From: Peltaster fructicola
Lineage: Eukaryota; Ascomycota; Dothideomycetes
Direction of reading: 5' to 3'
Assembly: GCA_001592805.2 (NCBI GenBank)
Contig: CP051141.1
Location: 2,790,001-2,854,000, forward strand
DNA: 64,000 bases
Shown here: positions 19,701-31,209 of the stretch, in pieces
Layout: the number at the start of each line of letters is the position of its first letter
Position numbering within the stretch: the stretch's first letter is position 1
The notes under the pieces: generated by a model
The model's input: the letters and a program-made list of their open reading frames with translations, nothing else
What the model was told of the DNA's origin: nothing
The model's database searches: none
Made by a program: the position numbers and the translations under genes

Positions 19701-20261
19701 ACGGATCCTATCAAGCACGATGTTCTCGGTCTCTCCCACTATGTTAAGGTCACATCGCCACTTCGTCGCTACGGAGACATGATAGCCCACTGGCAGATCG
19801 AGGCAGCCCTCAGGCACGAAGCGCAAACAGGCCGATCCATGATTACCAGCAATCGAAAGGAAGATCGCAGCTTTCTGCCATTCTCCAAAACAACTCTTGA
19901 AACCTTCATGATCGGATATCAGGCTCGAGAGAAGCTTATTCTCCAAGCCAAGACGAGGTCAAGCACTTTGTGGCAGGCCATGCTCATCTTCCGAGCGTTT
20001 CATTTCAACGAGCTGAAGTTGCCATTCGAGACGTGTAGATGCAACATCATATATCCCCCGGTTGAGGGCAGACCGAGTGTGCAGGGCCTTCTTGAGGAGC
20101 TAAACATGCGTGCTGTCATGTGGCTACCGAGCAGTTATCCACAAATGGCCCAGCTAAACGTGCAGCATGGCGATGTATGGGAGTGCGCTATCGATTCAGT
20201 CGATATGACCTATCAGAGGCCCGTCCTCCGGCCTCTGAGATTGCTAGACAGATCAGAATAA
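16791..20261 (+). CDS. cyt-4: Mitochondrial RNase II-family exoribonuclease (CYT-4 / Dss1 type)
   Basis: An uninterrupted 1156-residue frame. The N-terminus is rich in Arg, Ser and Gln with few acids (MRVSACRSMPPATQPQYTC), consistent with a mitochondrial presequence. A long N-terminal region is followed by the RNB catalytic domain from about residue 640 to 1040. It carries the metal-binding cluster SAHEIDDGVSIEHI near 655, AHIHIANPTAFLD, and the late LSHYVKVTSPLRRYGDMIAH motif with the conserved Arg pair. In Neurospora CYT-4 and yeast Dss1/Msu1 this 3'-5' exonuclease works in mitochondrial RNA turnover and intron processing, in yeast with the Suv3 helicase. All recognised active-site acids are present. 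The assignment to the mitochondrial branch rests on architecture and the presequence. Confidence 0.9.
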   Translation: MRVSACRSMPPATQPQYTCPSCRAALKSQRARIQQQHSRIVHTLQPRSAAYYVQHEGRRQSSIATVEVRSRPATSVPGRVATSSPTRPRNASSYGQRFTMRSAVGSSGRIKEQRVCITSHEQRMSLANAALSKNHPRQSRGFRRHAKQGLEQVMHRTNDSASIGTSTAQFMDPPGGIRDRLRLWQLNNVGNKTPHDLILPNDNFASEDEVQNLGRSHEHRNLAGSTEPREQELLFDTNDPADLDLSASSTTADHYLQQGDLVLLCSPQDNTKTELAVYVRGNETEGQFYTILGRWHHTAKVDAIWSSSGWASPELVERIIPHLPSFDDIKTPSLAIRAAFEDLSVPREAGTPLIEMMLAHERESKELYRKHATVLDNAHGLLSHDTDLRYGSLSSVAMHLLKMERAQLTPLVLYTVRRALSVSSFGFCFDKRTHRSTGFLQIRSKSQMKMIQEITNWVRQWQETVVSRASSTHSPGSEVKGVIPDFIAVARDVVNKSRKTRDFTEHGSIGPSKVRRKLSAKQDSVKVLRGREFSQQHQRIIEFLESYACSRLFNGEARLCSIPPMILKATGLYDVTIDWRTVWVFLQELGVALPYENAMVYDPHLMLPISKHSRPLVQLAASLASESRQGFQFKDSMKALRRDWRDMPVYCIDGESAHEIDDGVSIEHIGVQGECWAHIHIANPTAFLDTRMPISRMARHMGETVYSPDRTHMMLPPSATQTYWSLAPQRASLTFSARLDRHGNMLETKIQPGIVHNVKRFTPEAVDRMLKPDYTPKKELVLVVGGEVPPGTDHARQSNPTPEDKTTLTGMFDIAQVLYAKRKAAGGFNFDTPSNDVDVWTSWSRKGLAYSPLSMDSSRTVEGDPVIRMRTAGFHNPFRYLASLNRASSMVQEYMLLAAEIAARWCAERQIPSLFRGTHLMKDHLAAVQAIPKEEYWTTVCEPAMRANNGALPYRVGLGLQKYLGFSTVSTDPIKHDVLGLSHYVKVTSPLRRYGDMIAHWQIEAALRHEAQTGRSMITSNRKEDRSFLPFSKTTLETFMIGYQAREKLILQAKTRSSTLWQAMLIFRAFHFNELKLPFETCRCNIIYPPVEGRPSVQGLLEELNMRAVMWLPSSYPQMAQLNVQHGDVWECAIDSVDMTYQRPVLRPLRLLDRSE

Positions 20262-20423
20262 TAGAGAAGGTGTGTTTACAGGTAGAAAGTATTCAGTGGC
20301 ATCTGTTGCCACACGTAGTGGCGTTTCCATGTGTCAGCGAGAGTCTAGCGTGACGTATATCATCGGCGCTGCCTTTGTCTTACAACCTACATCGCTTCAC
20401 ACGCTCTACACTTCCTCAACATC

Positions 20424-21512
20424 ATGGCATCGCTGGCGAAGCGCCCGTTTGCGCTGACGAGCGTTTTGCGTCAGCTTTCCAAACCATCACAGATACACTT
20501 CCGATGCTTCCAAACGCATTCTCGGGCACCTGTCCCGCAAAGCTTCATCAAGGCCGCCTCTCCTCTACGAGCCTCCTTCCAAGGTCATCAAACTGTATTC
20601 CGACAAGCCTTCAAGCAGTCCTCTCGATCATACCAGACTTCGACACCTACAAATCCGCTCGCTCAGGGCAATCTCACACAACGACTGATTTACGGTGGTG
20701 CGATCTTCGGCGGTACTCTTGTCCTCGCAAACTTCATTTTCAACCAGGATGGCCGCGACGATGGAGGAATGCCACCATTTGAGCGACAGTACCTCAACCA
20801 GACATTCCTACATACCGCGATGGGAGTCGGCATAATCGCCATCGCCGCAAGAGCTCTGCATGTGAATGGTTGGTCATACAGGCTGATGGCGGCAAACCCA
20901 TGGCTCGTTCTCGGTATTGGTCTCGTCGGCTCTATTGGCTCCATGATGATCTGCTACAATACATCACCTGACAACTATATGGTCAAGTACGGCTCCTGGG
21001 CGGCATTCAACGTCACTCAGGCCGCTCTGCTGTCGCCCATGCTCTTCTTCAACCCGGCTATCCTTGCAAGAGCAGGTCTTTACACGGTTGGAGTCATGGG
21101 ATCCATCGCACTTGTCGGAGCTACTGCTAAGCAAGACAAGTACCTGTACTTAGGAGGTCCACTCCTTGCTGGTGTTGCAGTGGTTGCGCTGTCTGGCCTG
21201 GCACCACTTGTGCTGCCGGCAACCGCAACAAGAGCTCTCCTGTTCACGGAAAATCTGTGGTTGTATGGAGGTGAGTGAATCGTGCTATCATGATGATGGA
21301 TGGAATACGCTGACTGTGTCTTAGGTCTTGCCGTCTTTGCTGGCTTCACTCTTTACGATGTTCAAAAGATCTTACATCACGCACGCATGGCACAAGCAGG
21401 ACGCATGCGAGCAGATGTCGTGAACGAGAGCATCAGCCTCGAGCTTGACTTCATCAACATCTTTGTCCGCATGGTTCAGATTTTGGCCATGTCACAAAAC
21501 CGCAGAAAGTGA
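20424..21512 (+). CDS. Mitochondrial BAX-inhibitor-1 family protein (GHITM/TMBIM5-like)
   Basis: Two exons, 20424-21270 and 21325-21512, joined by a 54-nt intron (GTGAGT donor, TTAG acceptor) inside the LYGGLAVFAGF helix; 344 residues. The first ~90 residues are basic and Ser-rich (MASLAKRPFALTSVLRQLSK), a good presequence. They are followed by seven or eight hydrophobic helices of the BI-1 fold, including YLNQTFLHTAMGVGIIAIAA, WAAFNVTQAALLSPML and the signature VFAGFTLYDVQKILHHARM, then the C-terminal LELDFINIFVRMVQIL helix. GHITM/TMBIM5 proteins sit in the mitochondrial inner membrane and affect cristae and cation exchange. A role in this fungus is inferred from family only. The gene follows the mitochondrial RNase in the same direction, 162 nt away. 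Confidence 0.88.
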
Positions 21513-21981
21513 GCTGCTCTACTAGCGTTACCTGCGAGTCCCTGTACGAATTGAACTGCAATACTGCATGTAGTCTGTAAAACCATCTCGTCTTCTAATC
21601 ACGATTGCTCATACAATGGTTCCGATCTGTGCCTACGGTAGTGCTAGTCAGCCAGATATTGGTAGATTGTATCTGGTGTGACACGCAGCCCGACGCCGGC
21701 CATTCGAAGCTCAGCTCTCTAGCGACGTCACTGACCTCAACTGGTCCTGCCCGATCTATGATCAGTCTTTGTGTTTATCCTGCAAACAACCTGTGATTGG
21801 TCTTGGCTGCAGCTTATCTGGTGCTTCGAGTGCGCCAACGCAAGCAATCTATAATAGCATATGGCACTTGCCAGGCCATATAAGACGTCGCCGACAGGTA
21901 GCTGCCGATCGTCCTTCTACGCTGCTTGGAAATCGACTGTCTCTCGTTCACAACGTATGCATATCCTATAGTACTATCATC
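21513..21981. promoter_or_regulatory. Upstream region of the asparagine synthetase gene
   Basis: 469 nt between the GHITM-like stop and the synthetase start. A TATA-like element (TATAAG, 21879-21884) lies about 100 nt before the start codon. Nothing else stands out. Confidence 0.4.
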
Positions 21982-24098
21982 ATGTGTGGCATCTCTTGCA
22001 TCCTAGCTCTACATGGCCAGTCCAGCGTCCATACCACCAATGGTGACGCCAAGTATGAAGACCACAAACGCCTTTCACAAGAACTGGACTCTTCGCTCGA
22101 CAAGATAAAGCATCGTGGTCCTGACGCTCGTGGTCAATGGATCAGCGAGGACAACAGAGTTGGTACTCTGGTGGCTTCGCTTTCACAATCGTACGACTCA
22201 AGCTAACAGTGACAGCGCTCGGCCATGTACGACTGGCCATCAACGACCTCTCGCCCGATGGTGCTCAGCCATTCCACTCTCCTGATCGCAAGATTCATGC
22301 CATCGTGAACGGCGAGTTCTACGACTACGACCGCATTCGCCAAGAGCTTGAAGAAACGTCCGATTACAAGTTCGCCTCTCGCTCTGATTCTGAGATTGTC
22401 ATCGCGCTGTACAAGCACCATGGCCTCAACTTCGTTCACTATCTGCGCGGCGAATTCGCCTGCATCCTGTACGATGAGGAAACACAGTTCTTTGTAGCAG
22501 TGCGAGATCGATACGGCATCAAGCCTCTGTTTTGGACGATCCAACCAGATCATGCAGGCAATCGGCGACTCTTGATAGCAGCGGAGATGAAAGCCTTCTT
22601 ACCTCTTGGCTGGTCACCCGAATGGGATGTGAAGAGTCTGAAAGATGCTGGATGGAACCACGATGAGCGCACTATCTTCAAAGGTGTGTCCAAGGTGCGA
22701 CCCGGCCACTACTTGACCTGTTCAAGCTTCGGTCATATCGAGCAACGTCAGTACTGGGATATCACCTACCCGAGCAAGAACATCGTTGATCCACGCACAC
22801 CGCAAGAGCTCATCGAGGGTGTGCGACAACGGATGTTGGAGTCTATCAAGCTACGACTGAGAGCTGATGTACCGATCGGAGTGTACCTGTCAGGAGGCAT
22901 CGACTCGTCTGTTATTGCCGGAATGGTTACTCACCTCGTCAAGGAGCAAGGCATCGCCATGGGCTCTAGGCCAGCAAGCGAGCGAGTGTGCTGCTTCAGC
23001 ATTGCCTTCGATGAAGACTCTGGTTTCGACGAGTCCAGCATCGCCAATCGCACCGCCGATTGGCTTGGCGTCAAGTATCAGAAACACCACATGAACGAGC
23101 TGGAGCTCGCAAAGCGATTCGAGGACGCTGTATGGCATTGCGAGCACCACAATCCTGATCTGAATTTCGTTGGAAAGTATGCTCTGAGTGAAGTGCCTCT
23201 GGAAGCCGGCTACAAGGTTGTTCTGACTGGTGAAGGTGCTGATGAGCACTTCGCTGGCTACCCGTTGTATCTGCCAGACTACCTTCGCGAACCAGATGCT
23301 GCTTGGCTGGAGCACAACACTCTGCCCGAGCATGAACGAGAGAAACAGTTTGAACTTGCAGAGACGGCTGCAAAGGACTACTATGATTCTGTCGGAGCGG
23401 ACACTTCGATACGTGGACCTAGTGTGGCGAGGAAGATGCTGAACAACATAACGACCGTTTCGTCGATGGTCGCCTTCCAACCCGATGTCTTCGCCAGCTG
23501 GACTGACAAATTTTTCGGGATCTGCAACCCTCAGACGACGATCGCCAACAACGCAGACTCACGAGTCCGGAAAGAAATGCTCGATTCGTGGCATCCACTC
23601 CACACTGGCGAGTATGTCTGGTGCAAAGGTCACCTTGCCAACATCTTCCTCACCTGCCTTGGTGATCGCACCGAAATGGCTCATTCCATCGAAGCACGAA
23701 CGCCATTCCTCGACCATGAGCTCACCGAGTATGTCAACCATCTCCCTCCTTCTGCCAAGATCCGTTGGTCGCCCGAGGAGAATCGCTTCATCGAGAAGTG
23801 GGTGCTGAGAGAAGCGTCAAAGCCTTTCATCACCAAAGAGCTGTACGAGCGAAAGAAGCATCCATATTCAGCTCCCACGACTTGGCCGAGAGATGGTCCC
23901 TTGCACAAGCTGTTGCAAGAGTTGATCACTAAGGACAATGTCGATGCGCTTGGGTTCGTGGAGTGGTCGAAGGTCAGTGGTCTGGTCGATGCCGGCTTTG
24001 GAGAGAACGGAAACCCTGGCGCCATGCGCAAGGCTTTGGTCATTGCCGAATGGGTCGTCTTGAGTCGGCGGTTTGGTGTCAAGAGAGCTCTGCCATGA
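21982..24098 (+). CDS. Glutamine-dependent asparagine synthetase (AsnB class)
   Basis: Two exons, 21982-22162 and 22216-24098, with a 53-nt intron that splits the Ala codon in DNRVALGHVRLAIND; 687 residues. After Met removal, Cys2 (MCGISCILAL) is the glutaminase nucleophile. The class II amidotransferase domain continues with KHRGPDARGQW, VNGEFYDYDRIR, SDSEIVIALY and RDRYGIKPLFW. The synthetase half has the PP-loop YLSGGIDSS near residue 283, GEGADEHFAGYP, and SIEARTPFLDHEL. It makes asparagine from aspartate, ATP and glutamine. It is longer than the classical ~570-residue fungal housekeeping enzyme and resembles bacterial-type AsnB proteins. A different amide acceptor is possible, though nothing nearby suggests one. 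Confidence 0.9.
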
Positions 24099-27000
24099 CC
24101 GGATCGCTCTAAGATATCCCTAGAATAGACCTTAGATTCCTGCTGCAGTTGAAATCATCATCGACAGGTTGTCGACACTTTCGCTTTGGCGAAGATCGCT
24201 GCTGTCATACTGCCATCTGCTCCGATATGCCGTTGAGTCTTCCACGCTGCATGGTGCTCAATCGATTGTTGCTGCCAGCTCGTCGGACAATTGGTACAGC
24301 GGCCGGGATCGGCGCTCGGTGAACCAGGAGGCTGGAAAGATTGAGCCGCCATGGCTCGCTTGGACATGCCATGCTGCTGCGAGGCGCCAAGCTTGACATC
24401 ACATCGTTTGTCAGATGAGATGGGAATCTGACAGCATCTCCTGCAATCATCATCACAGCAAACACTGTTCGCGCTGCCTGGAAGATGTCACCGAATGATC
24501 GGAAAGCTGTCCACGGTGCTGTATTGGCTGACTGCCTTGATAGTATGCTGGAACGGCATAATAGGTCCTTGCGCCGCGATGTACAACAGCTGTTGCATCG
24601 ATGCTTCAATCAGCAGCCATCTCTTGCAGCGTAAGAGCTGCGAGACGGATCAACGACCGACGGCTGTCTAGCTGTTGCATGGCGTGACTCCAAGCAGGCG
24701 ATGCCGCTGTTCTTGCTGGACCGCAGGTCGCTTCCCACGCATCCTGGGTATCTCTGACACTTTCGCACATCAGCTAGACCACCGGACACCGAATGCGACG
24801 AGACTGGTCGCTGTATCGCTACACAGCTGTCAAGTCACGGAGCCACTTGTTCTTGGACATCCCTAGTGCCCACAATCTTGTCTTGATGACACGATTCCAG
24901 CACGGCAGGCACTCCCAGCGTCTGAAGGCGCTCAGATATCCAACCAGAGAATCGCTGGAGCTTCTGAAACCTCTGCTGCCATTCGAGCTCAGGACGCTTG
25001 CTGTTGTGGCCAGTACGCTGTGTAATCGATAAGGACATGCTCTTGAGCTAGAGACCAGAGCACTGCCCTGAGCTCAGCGTACTGCGTTGGTCAAACCACG
25101 GATATGGTCGAAAGGCGTATCTGTTGTCCTCGACTCAGGACATTCAACAAGAGATAGCAAGGAAGGCATTGAGGGTAGCATGCACAATCCAAATGCTTCT
25201 GCTCAATAGTCAGGCATGCCGTTCTGATTCTGGATGTCAAGAAACAGATGTGAGCATCTCATCTTACCGATGCCCGGCACGCACTGGCTTATGAGCTGGC
25301 CTCTGTCAGTAATGCCACCCGATGCATGAGTTGCTTCTGGATTGCTGGTCGGACACAACCTGCTGTCTCTGTGGTCCAGCAGTGTCTCGGTGCTGCGCGG
25401 TCGCTGGTGCTATCAAACCAGGGATGTGTTGCTACTTGGTGGTAACACTAACAGTGGTTCAACTGCTCAGTGTTTCCACTGGTGGACGGTGTCGTTACTT
25501 GGCGAAGTCACTACTTGGTGATCTCAAAATCTGGTCAGCATATTGTGTGTTAATGCCGCTATCCAGTGGGCGTACTGCTAGGTGGCCGTATGACTCGGTC
25601 ATCGTGTTCATTGGTCGTCCTACCGCCAGGAAAACGCGTCTTGCGAGCGACTATTTGCTCACTGATCTCACTGCTCAGTGGGTCTGCCATCCAATGCAGC
25701 CAGCTCATGGTGCTCTGATCGCTTTGGTATGTTCGCTCTCGAGGAATCAACTACTTGATGGTTATGCTGCTCAAACGTTCCGCTGCTGGATTGGCCTGTT
25801 TCGTGGTGGTCTTGCAAGAGTTGCTGTGCTGCTGGATAGTCTTGCAGGTCGAGACTCGAACTGGCTGCTGAGCTCACTGTCCCCTGGTGATTGCCATATC
25901 CTGCACCCCTTGGCTCCACTGCTGGGTGAGTCCATTGGTGTTTCGAGCTTCTAGAGCTTCTGTACATTTTCCGGCCGTGGAATGGTTTGACGCTGACGGA
26001 CTGTAGGTGACCTTGCCGATCAAGTTAAGAAGGCTGCTCAACCTGCCATCTCGCTCTATTCGCTATAGCAGTCGGCATTGCGGCTTGGTGTTGCAATGCC
26101 CGCCGCCGAGCACACTGCCAGGAGCTTGTTGTTGCCGCCGTTTTGGCGCTGCTCTTGCTAATCTGCGTATCATCGTGCGTTATATGTCGATCTCTTGCCC
26201 ACTACGTGTATACCAAAGGTGATGAAAGGTTTGAGGCTGACTCACAGGTGTTGTAGCTTGGCGGAAGAGTGTCATCGCGGAGTGAACACGCGACACGCCC
26301 ACGAAACAACGTCCTGCACAGGCGACGCGATTGTAGCCGCAATACCGCAGGTATGGGATTGCAACCTGGTGAGAATGTACTGTAGGTGTTGCAAAAGGAT
26401 TTGGCACTAATCTTGGCATGTTTTAAGAGGTTACTAATGTCGTAGAGCGAAAATAGCAAAAAGATGGCAGCTTCACAGCGCGGTTCGTTCGCTGCGGTCA
26501 GTCAGCAAGGTTCTTAACAACTAGACTAGGCGGTGGCGGCGGCGACAGTCTTTTGGTGAGAGGACCACCCTTCTTCGCCATTATATCGAAGAGATTCAAC
26601 AGGGCGGCTTACGCACTCGCCGGTAGTCCACGCGGCGGCACAAATCCTCACTCACATATCTATGCCAGACACGTATGCCCCGGCGAGTCTGTACGACGAC
26701 TCTCAGGTCATACCGCACGCCATTGAGCAGTCTTCCACCACTGCTGCACCGGGACGCCATCCTCAGCACCAGTTTCCACAGCTCAGCCTGATGTCCTACT
26801 GATGGACGATCATTAGCATGACATGACACCATCACGCTCATGAGCAGCCTCACACCACTGCTGCTAAGTGACAAGCACTCTGGGAAGATCATGGACACCC
26901 TACTCCTGCTCCAGTCTATCTCTGACGACCACCAGCGGCTGCAATGACCAGAACTAGAGATCTACAGATGGACGAACACGATTTTGATGCGAAGGCACCA

Positions 27001-29694
27001 CCAGGGGAAGCAGATGCAACGATAGCCCTTCATAAGCTGGCAATACTATCTGACGGTTGGAAGTTCGAAGCAGCACCAACACCAGCACAGCGAGGCGATA
27101 CAGAATGTCTTTACGCCGAATGATTGATGAGAACCATGATACTGCACCACGAACGCGATCATACAACAGCTCCCTGTCGACTGCGCGGCCACAATCGCAT
27201 TTGTCACGGCGATGATCTACGTTGCGACTTGATTGACGAAGCTCTCGACCTCATAAATAAGACAACACGAACGAGAAGCAACAAGTATAGCCACGATTGA
27301 GGTACGACCGCACTGACAATGCCCCTCAACTACCAATATTGGGCCAAGACAATCCACATGGAGTCAGTAGCAATGTCTGAGCCACCGGATTTCACGCTTC
27401 CGCAAGTCATACCAGTCCGCAGACACAACATGTCACACACTCAGGAATTCGGAGCAACAGTACGAGTTCTGCCGTCACCTTCGCGGACCTTCGTTTGGCT
27501 AGTGTTTTCGAACACATATCTTTATGAGACACAGTCGCGTTCGACCGTTATCGTCACGCTCCTCGCTGAACACGCCCATACACGCTGCTACTAAGCCCAG
27601 CAAGCTCTACTGCAGCTCCTCTGATCGAACATGGAATCAGACTATTGACAAAGACTTCAAGGCAATCATCATTCTCAGACGCCCGTCTACCCTGTGTCCA
27701 TAGCTTTCTCACCTGGCAAGGCTGCACGCCAACGACTCGTGGGAGAAGAAAGACATAGACCATCTTGAAGACTATCGCGTATCGGAGCACGAGCGCGACT
27801 GGCCAGCACCCCTTCCAGAGTGCCACCTGCTCCCAACTACTAGCTAAGCACCTATCACATACGTTGGGAACACGAGTGGTGGCCTATTCAAGAGCAACAC
27901 TGACAGAACCACAGATTATGGTTATTGATCTGTATGAGCAGGACGTAGGTTCATTCGACACGATCAGCACAGCGCTTGTCTATACTTCAGCCGTTGCTAT
28001 GAACCTCTTCGATTTCCAGCCAACACACAACGATATCTCGTCACAAGTCTATGCAGCAGCCTTGGAGACTCATGTCACCTGGGTTCGTACTGCAGCAACA
28101 ATATCCTGAGTCGCTGTCAGTACTTCGCATCCAGCTCGGACCAAGACACGTCTCTCCCACCACCGTCCTCCTTCCTCATTGAGCTCGTCAACTTGGTACC
28201 TCGTAGCACTCTCTACATCAGACCCCAAGCCTAGACATCCGTGACTACGCCCTACGCGTGAGTCTCTTGTTCGTCACACAGCCGTCAACGCTGAAGGAGT
28301 TCGACAACTCTGCCACGTCCAGCTCTCAACGAAAGGTCCTTGTGTGCTACACGGCAGCCAGTGGCAACGAAGTAAGAGAAGGGATTATGGTTCTTCCATT
28401 TACACACTGACAGACTCAACATCGGAAGCATAGATTCAACGGGCTACGACCATGCAAGCGTTCTTTACGTGTCGTTATGCTTGTCGTTGCTGACTATCTG
28501 CTCTTGCTAGATACTGCTACAACACGCATACTCTGCTCGATACACTGAGGTAACGCGTTGGTCCAACACATCTATCGCTTTAGACCTCAGGAGAGCGTGA
28601 TACCATGCAGTCTTCTGGCCTGATCGGCAGGTTCGACCATTGCTTGGGTCACTCCATATGCTTCAAGCTCGTGTTTCCACCTCAATTTCAAGACCACTTA
28701 TACAATGCTCCGTAGTAGTGACAGTTGCGTGTGTCTTTCCAAGTGACACCGATTCGACTGAATGCTCAAGAAGCCTTGCTCGTTGTTGTGCAACACATAC
28801 AACCTGTCGTTGCTGTATACTTAGCAGAACTGGGGTCGTTGTGCCTCGACAGCACACGAGGTTCTCGAGGACCTTTGGTTTCTTGCCAGTGTGAGTCAGC
28901 TCGTGCTCTCGCGAGCGCTGTATGGATGTCGAGCGACGTGATTGTCGCTGACTGCCTCGAGGACCCGCGCGCGTACACTGAGCAACGAAGCAAGCTAATT
29001 TCCTCTCCAAGGCCTTGCATGAGCAAGACACTGATGAAAAAATGAGACCCGCAAGCCGAAGCCTACGGGCAGGTTCCAAAAATTCCCTGCCGATCGTGAG
29101 ACCAACAGAAGCAGTCAAGTTGATAGTTCACAACTAGCAATAACGCAAACTCGGACGAATCCTCACTGTTGTACGTAATGCCCCTGCACTGAGATGAAGA
29201 AGGAAGAGAAAGAGTTGCTGGAAAAGGCGAGTACTTATACCACGGCCCTGCTCTCTGCCAAGAGACGGCGGTGAATAATCACTGAAACCTCTGCAGCTTG
29301 GCGTCCTCAATAAGAACCGGTTTTGTGCGTCGTTAGTGGCATATGACTGCAGTGGTGGTGTGGCGCGTGCAGAGGGGGTGGGAGATTTGATATCACTGCG
29401 GTATGCTCCAAGACTCGCAAGAAAGCCTCCAAGATGGGCTACAGAGCAGCTAGAAGGACCTGGGTAGTCTGCGAATCATCGTGTTAAAAGCAGCATCGTT
29501 CTTGATGACTTTCTTGTTCTTACCGAGTATAGTGCATCCTCCTGGCGGCGAGGATTGTGTTCGTAGGTATACTGATGTGAACGGCCACCGTGATGCGTCA
29601 CAGCACGAAATCGTCCGGGTGACCTCATCAGGCACAGCAGTGGGCTGATCTAGTGCTTTCGATCTCGATTGCTAGGGCGGGAGTGAAGCCGCAG

Positions 29695-30290
29695 TCAGTC
29701 TATAAGTTCGACGCGCTCCTTTCTGAATAACAACCCAGTTTTTGCTCTGAATGTGCCGGCAACACGACAGCTCGGTCCATCGTTCTCCATCGTTGGTCCA
29801 GGTGCTGGGCAGGTACTGCTGTCAGAGTCATTGGCTAAGAGAGCTTGCCAGATCAACATGTGCCTACTCAAGTAAGGCCTGCTGCCTCTCAAGAACACCC
29901 TGGTGTCTTTGAGCTCAATGGCATCCAGGTTACAGAGAGGCAGACATTTCAGGTAGTTTGACAGTCCTAGGTAGACATGACAATACCACAGAGCGTTCAA
30001 CAATACAATCTCAGTCTCTTGCAGCTTTGAGCGCCTCGCCGTCGATAGAAAGCTCTCTGATTTGTGGCAATGTGCGCTTGGCCGCGAATCAGCTTTGGCT
30101 AAAGCGACCGAGCAACTGCTGGTAAGTCATCAGCTTCAACGATCCCAGCGGCACTACTGACTCTTTCACAACACACCTTCAGCTTGTCAAGCGTTGAAGC
30201 GCGGCGACAGTGCTGCGACAGTGCCAGCGTATCCGCCTGGCAAGAGCCAAGCACATGTGAGTTCACCTCTTCGCTCAAGCCAGCACCCAT
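29695..30290 (-). pseudogene. Possible decayed Leu-rich/F-box-like gene fragment
   Basis: Two minus-strand frames (30,099-30,290 and 29,695-30,003), plus a bridging third frame, carry Leu-rich segments: TLALSQHCRRASTLDKLKVC, LPQIRELSIDGEALKAA and LPLCNLDAIELKDTRVFLRG. They resemble the repeats of fungal F-box proteins like the one at 32,764-34,395. The pieces are in different frames and lack a start, an F-box and convincing splice sites. This may be chance; confidence is low. Confidence 0.2.
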
Positions 30291-30666
30291 GAATCATGGA
30301 CGGGACCTTGCTGCGGATCCTGACACCTCGTGCCTGAGGTCTGTTGCAAACCCCAAGATCATCCTCCTTGGCTGGGACGTCTCGAGCTTCGAAACCTTAG
30401 CTCGTGGCGTCGTATGACGGCCTCACGGCCATCCTCGACTAGCCACCACAACGGACCAAGGGACATTCCTGCTGCGTACTTACGATCTTGAAGCAGAGCT
30501 GACCAGCGAGAGCACTAGGATTGAGAGCAGCATCAGCACCTCCAGAGCTTGCTACGTCAACGCGATGTTCGCACAAGCAAGACGGCAAACACACGGTATC
30601 CAGTTCTTACTGCATTCCTACTGCTTCTCTTACGCACAAGCCACAGCCAGCATAGTGCTACTCCTA

Positions 30667-30690
30667 TTCCTCCTCCTCCTCCTCCTCTTC
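30667..30690. repeat. TCC trinucleotide microsatellite
   Basis: A short uninterrupted run of about seven TCC units within the gene-poor region upstream of proline dehydrogenase. It is a simple-sequence tract without an obvious role. Confidence 0.8.
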
Positions 30691-31067
30691 GAGCGCCACC
30701 TCAGTCTGCCTGGCCAGCACGCCTTCCATACACTTCCTTGAACAGCCAAGAACATGCTTAGAAGGTCTTCTCGAGGCGAAGAAGAAAGAGCAAGTTGACT
30801 ATGGCACATCATCGTAATTATGCCGGGAGATCAGGTCTTGCAACAGGTGGAACAAGGTAGACATCAGTCTGAAGGTCGGCGATGCTTATCGCAGCTCGCT
30901 GGCACGATAGGACATGAAGTCGATATGATTAGCGTGTTGTCGCCGGCGCGATCGACATAACTTCGGCTATACTTGCTTGTATTCACTCCGTCTCTCACAA
31001 GCCCGACGATAGCCGCTCCTGATGCGTTGAGTGATGGTTGTCTTTGTCCTTAGCACACAGTAACAAC

Positions 31068-31109
31068 GATAAGCAAACATGCTGACTGCCGAGCGTGTGC
31101 GGTATAAAG
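31068..31109 (+). promoter_or_regulatory. GATA-factor site and TATA box of the proline dehydrogenase promoter
   Basis: GATAAG at 31068-31073 (another in reverse orientation at 30885-30890) fits the core site of AreA/NIT2-type nitrogen regulators, which control proline catabolism in ascomycetes. A TATAAAG box lies at 31103-31109, about 100 nt before the chosen ATG. The motifs are seen directly; regulation is inferred. Confidence 0.45.
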
Positions 31110-31209
31110 GCCTGGCCTGGTCCAGCTCACAGTGCTACGCACGATTGACACATCCTCTGGACTTCCGCTGATCTCTGCACTACAGGCATTCAGGCATCTA
31201 TCACACAGT

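Larger units (their letters stand above)
24099..31209. other. 7.1-kb gene desert between asparagine synthetase and proline dehydrogenase
   Basis: This is by far the longest stretch without a supportable gene. Open frames are short or featureless; the largest (25,322-25,954 plus, 210 codons) has no motif and a complementary frame on the other strand. Base composition looks gene-like rather than AT-rich. The plus strand is T/G-leaning from about 24,100 to 26,550, then C/A-leaning from about 26,600 to 28,500. On the minus strand at 29,695-30,290, fragments such as LPQIRELSIDGEALKAA and LNALWYCHVYLGLSNYLKCL recall Leu-rich F-box proteins and could be a decayed copy. A TCC tract sits at 30,667-30,690. 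No transposase, reverse transcriptase, terminal repeat or tRNA was recognised. Confidence 0.5.

Noticed and set aside
25322-25954. 210-codon plus-strand open frame in the gene desert
   Set aside because: No motif, Cys/Trp-rich composition unlike the real genes here, and an equally open frame on the opposite strand; it looks compositional.
24099-31209. Degenerate transposable element in the desert
   Set aside because: No transposase, reverse transcriptase motif, terminal repeat or AT-rich RIP signature was recognised by eye.
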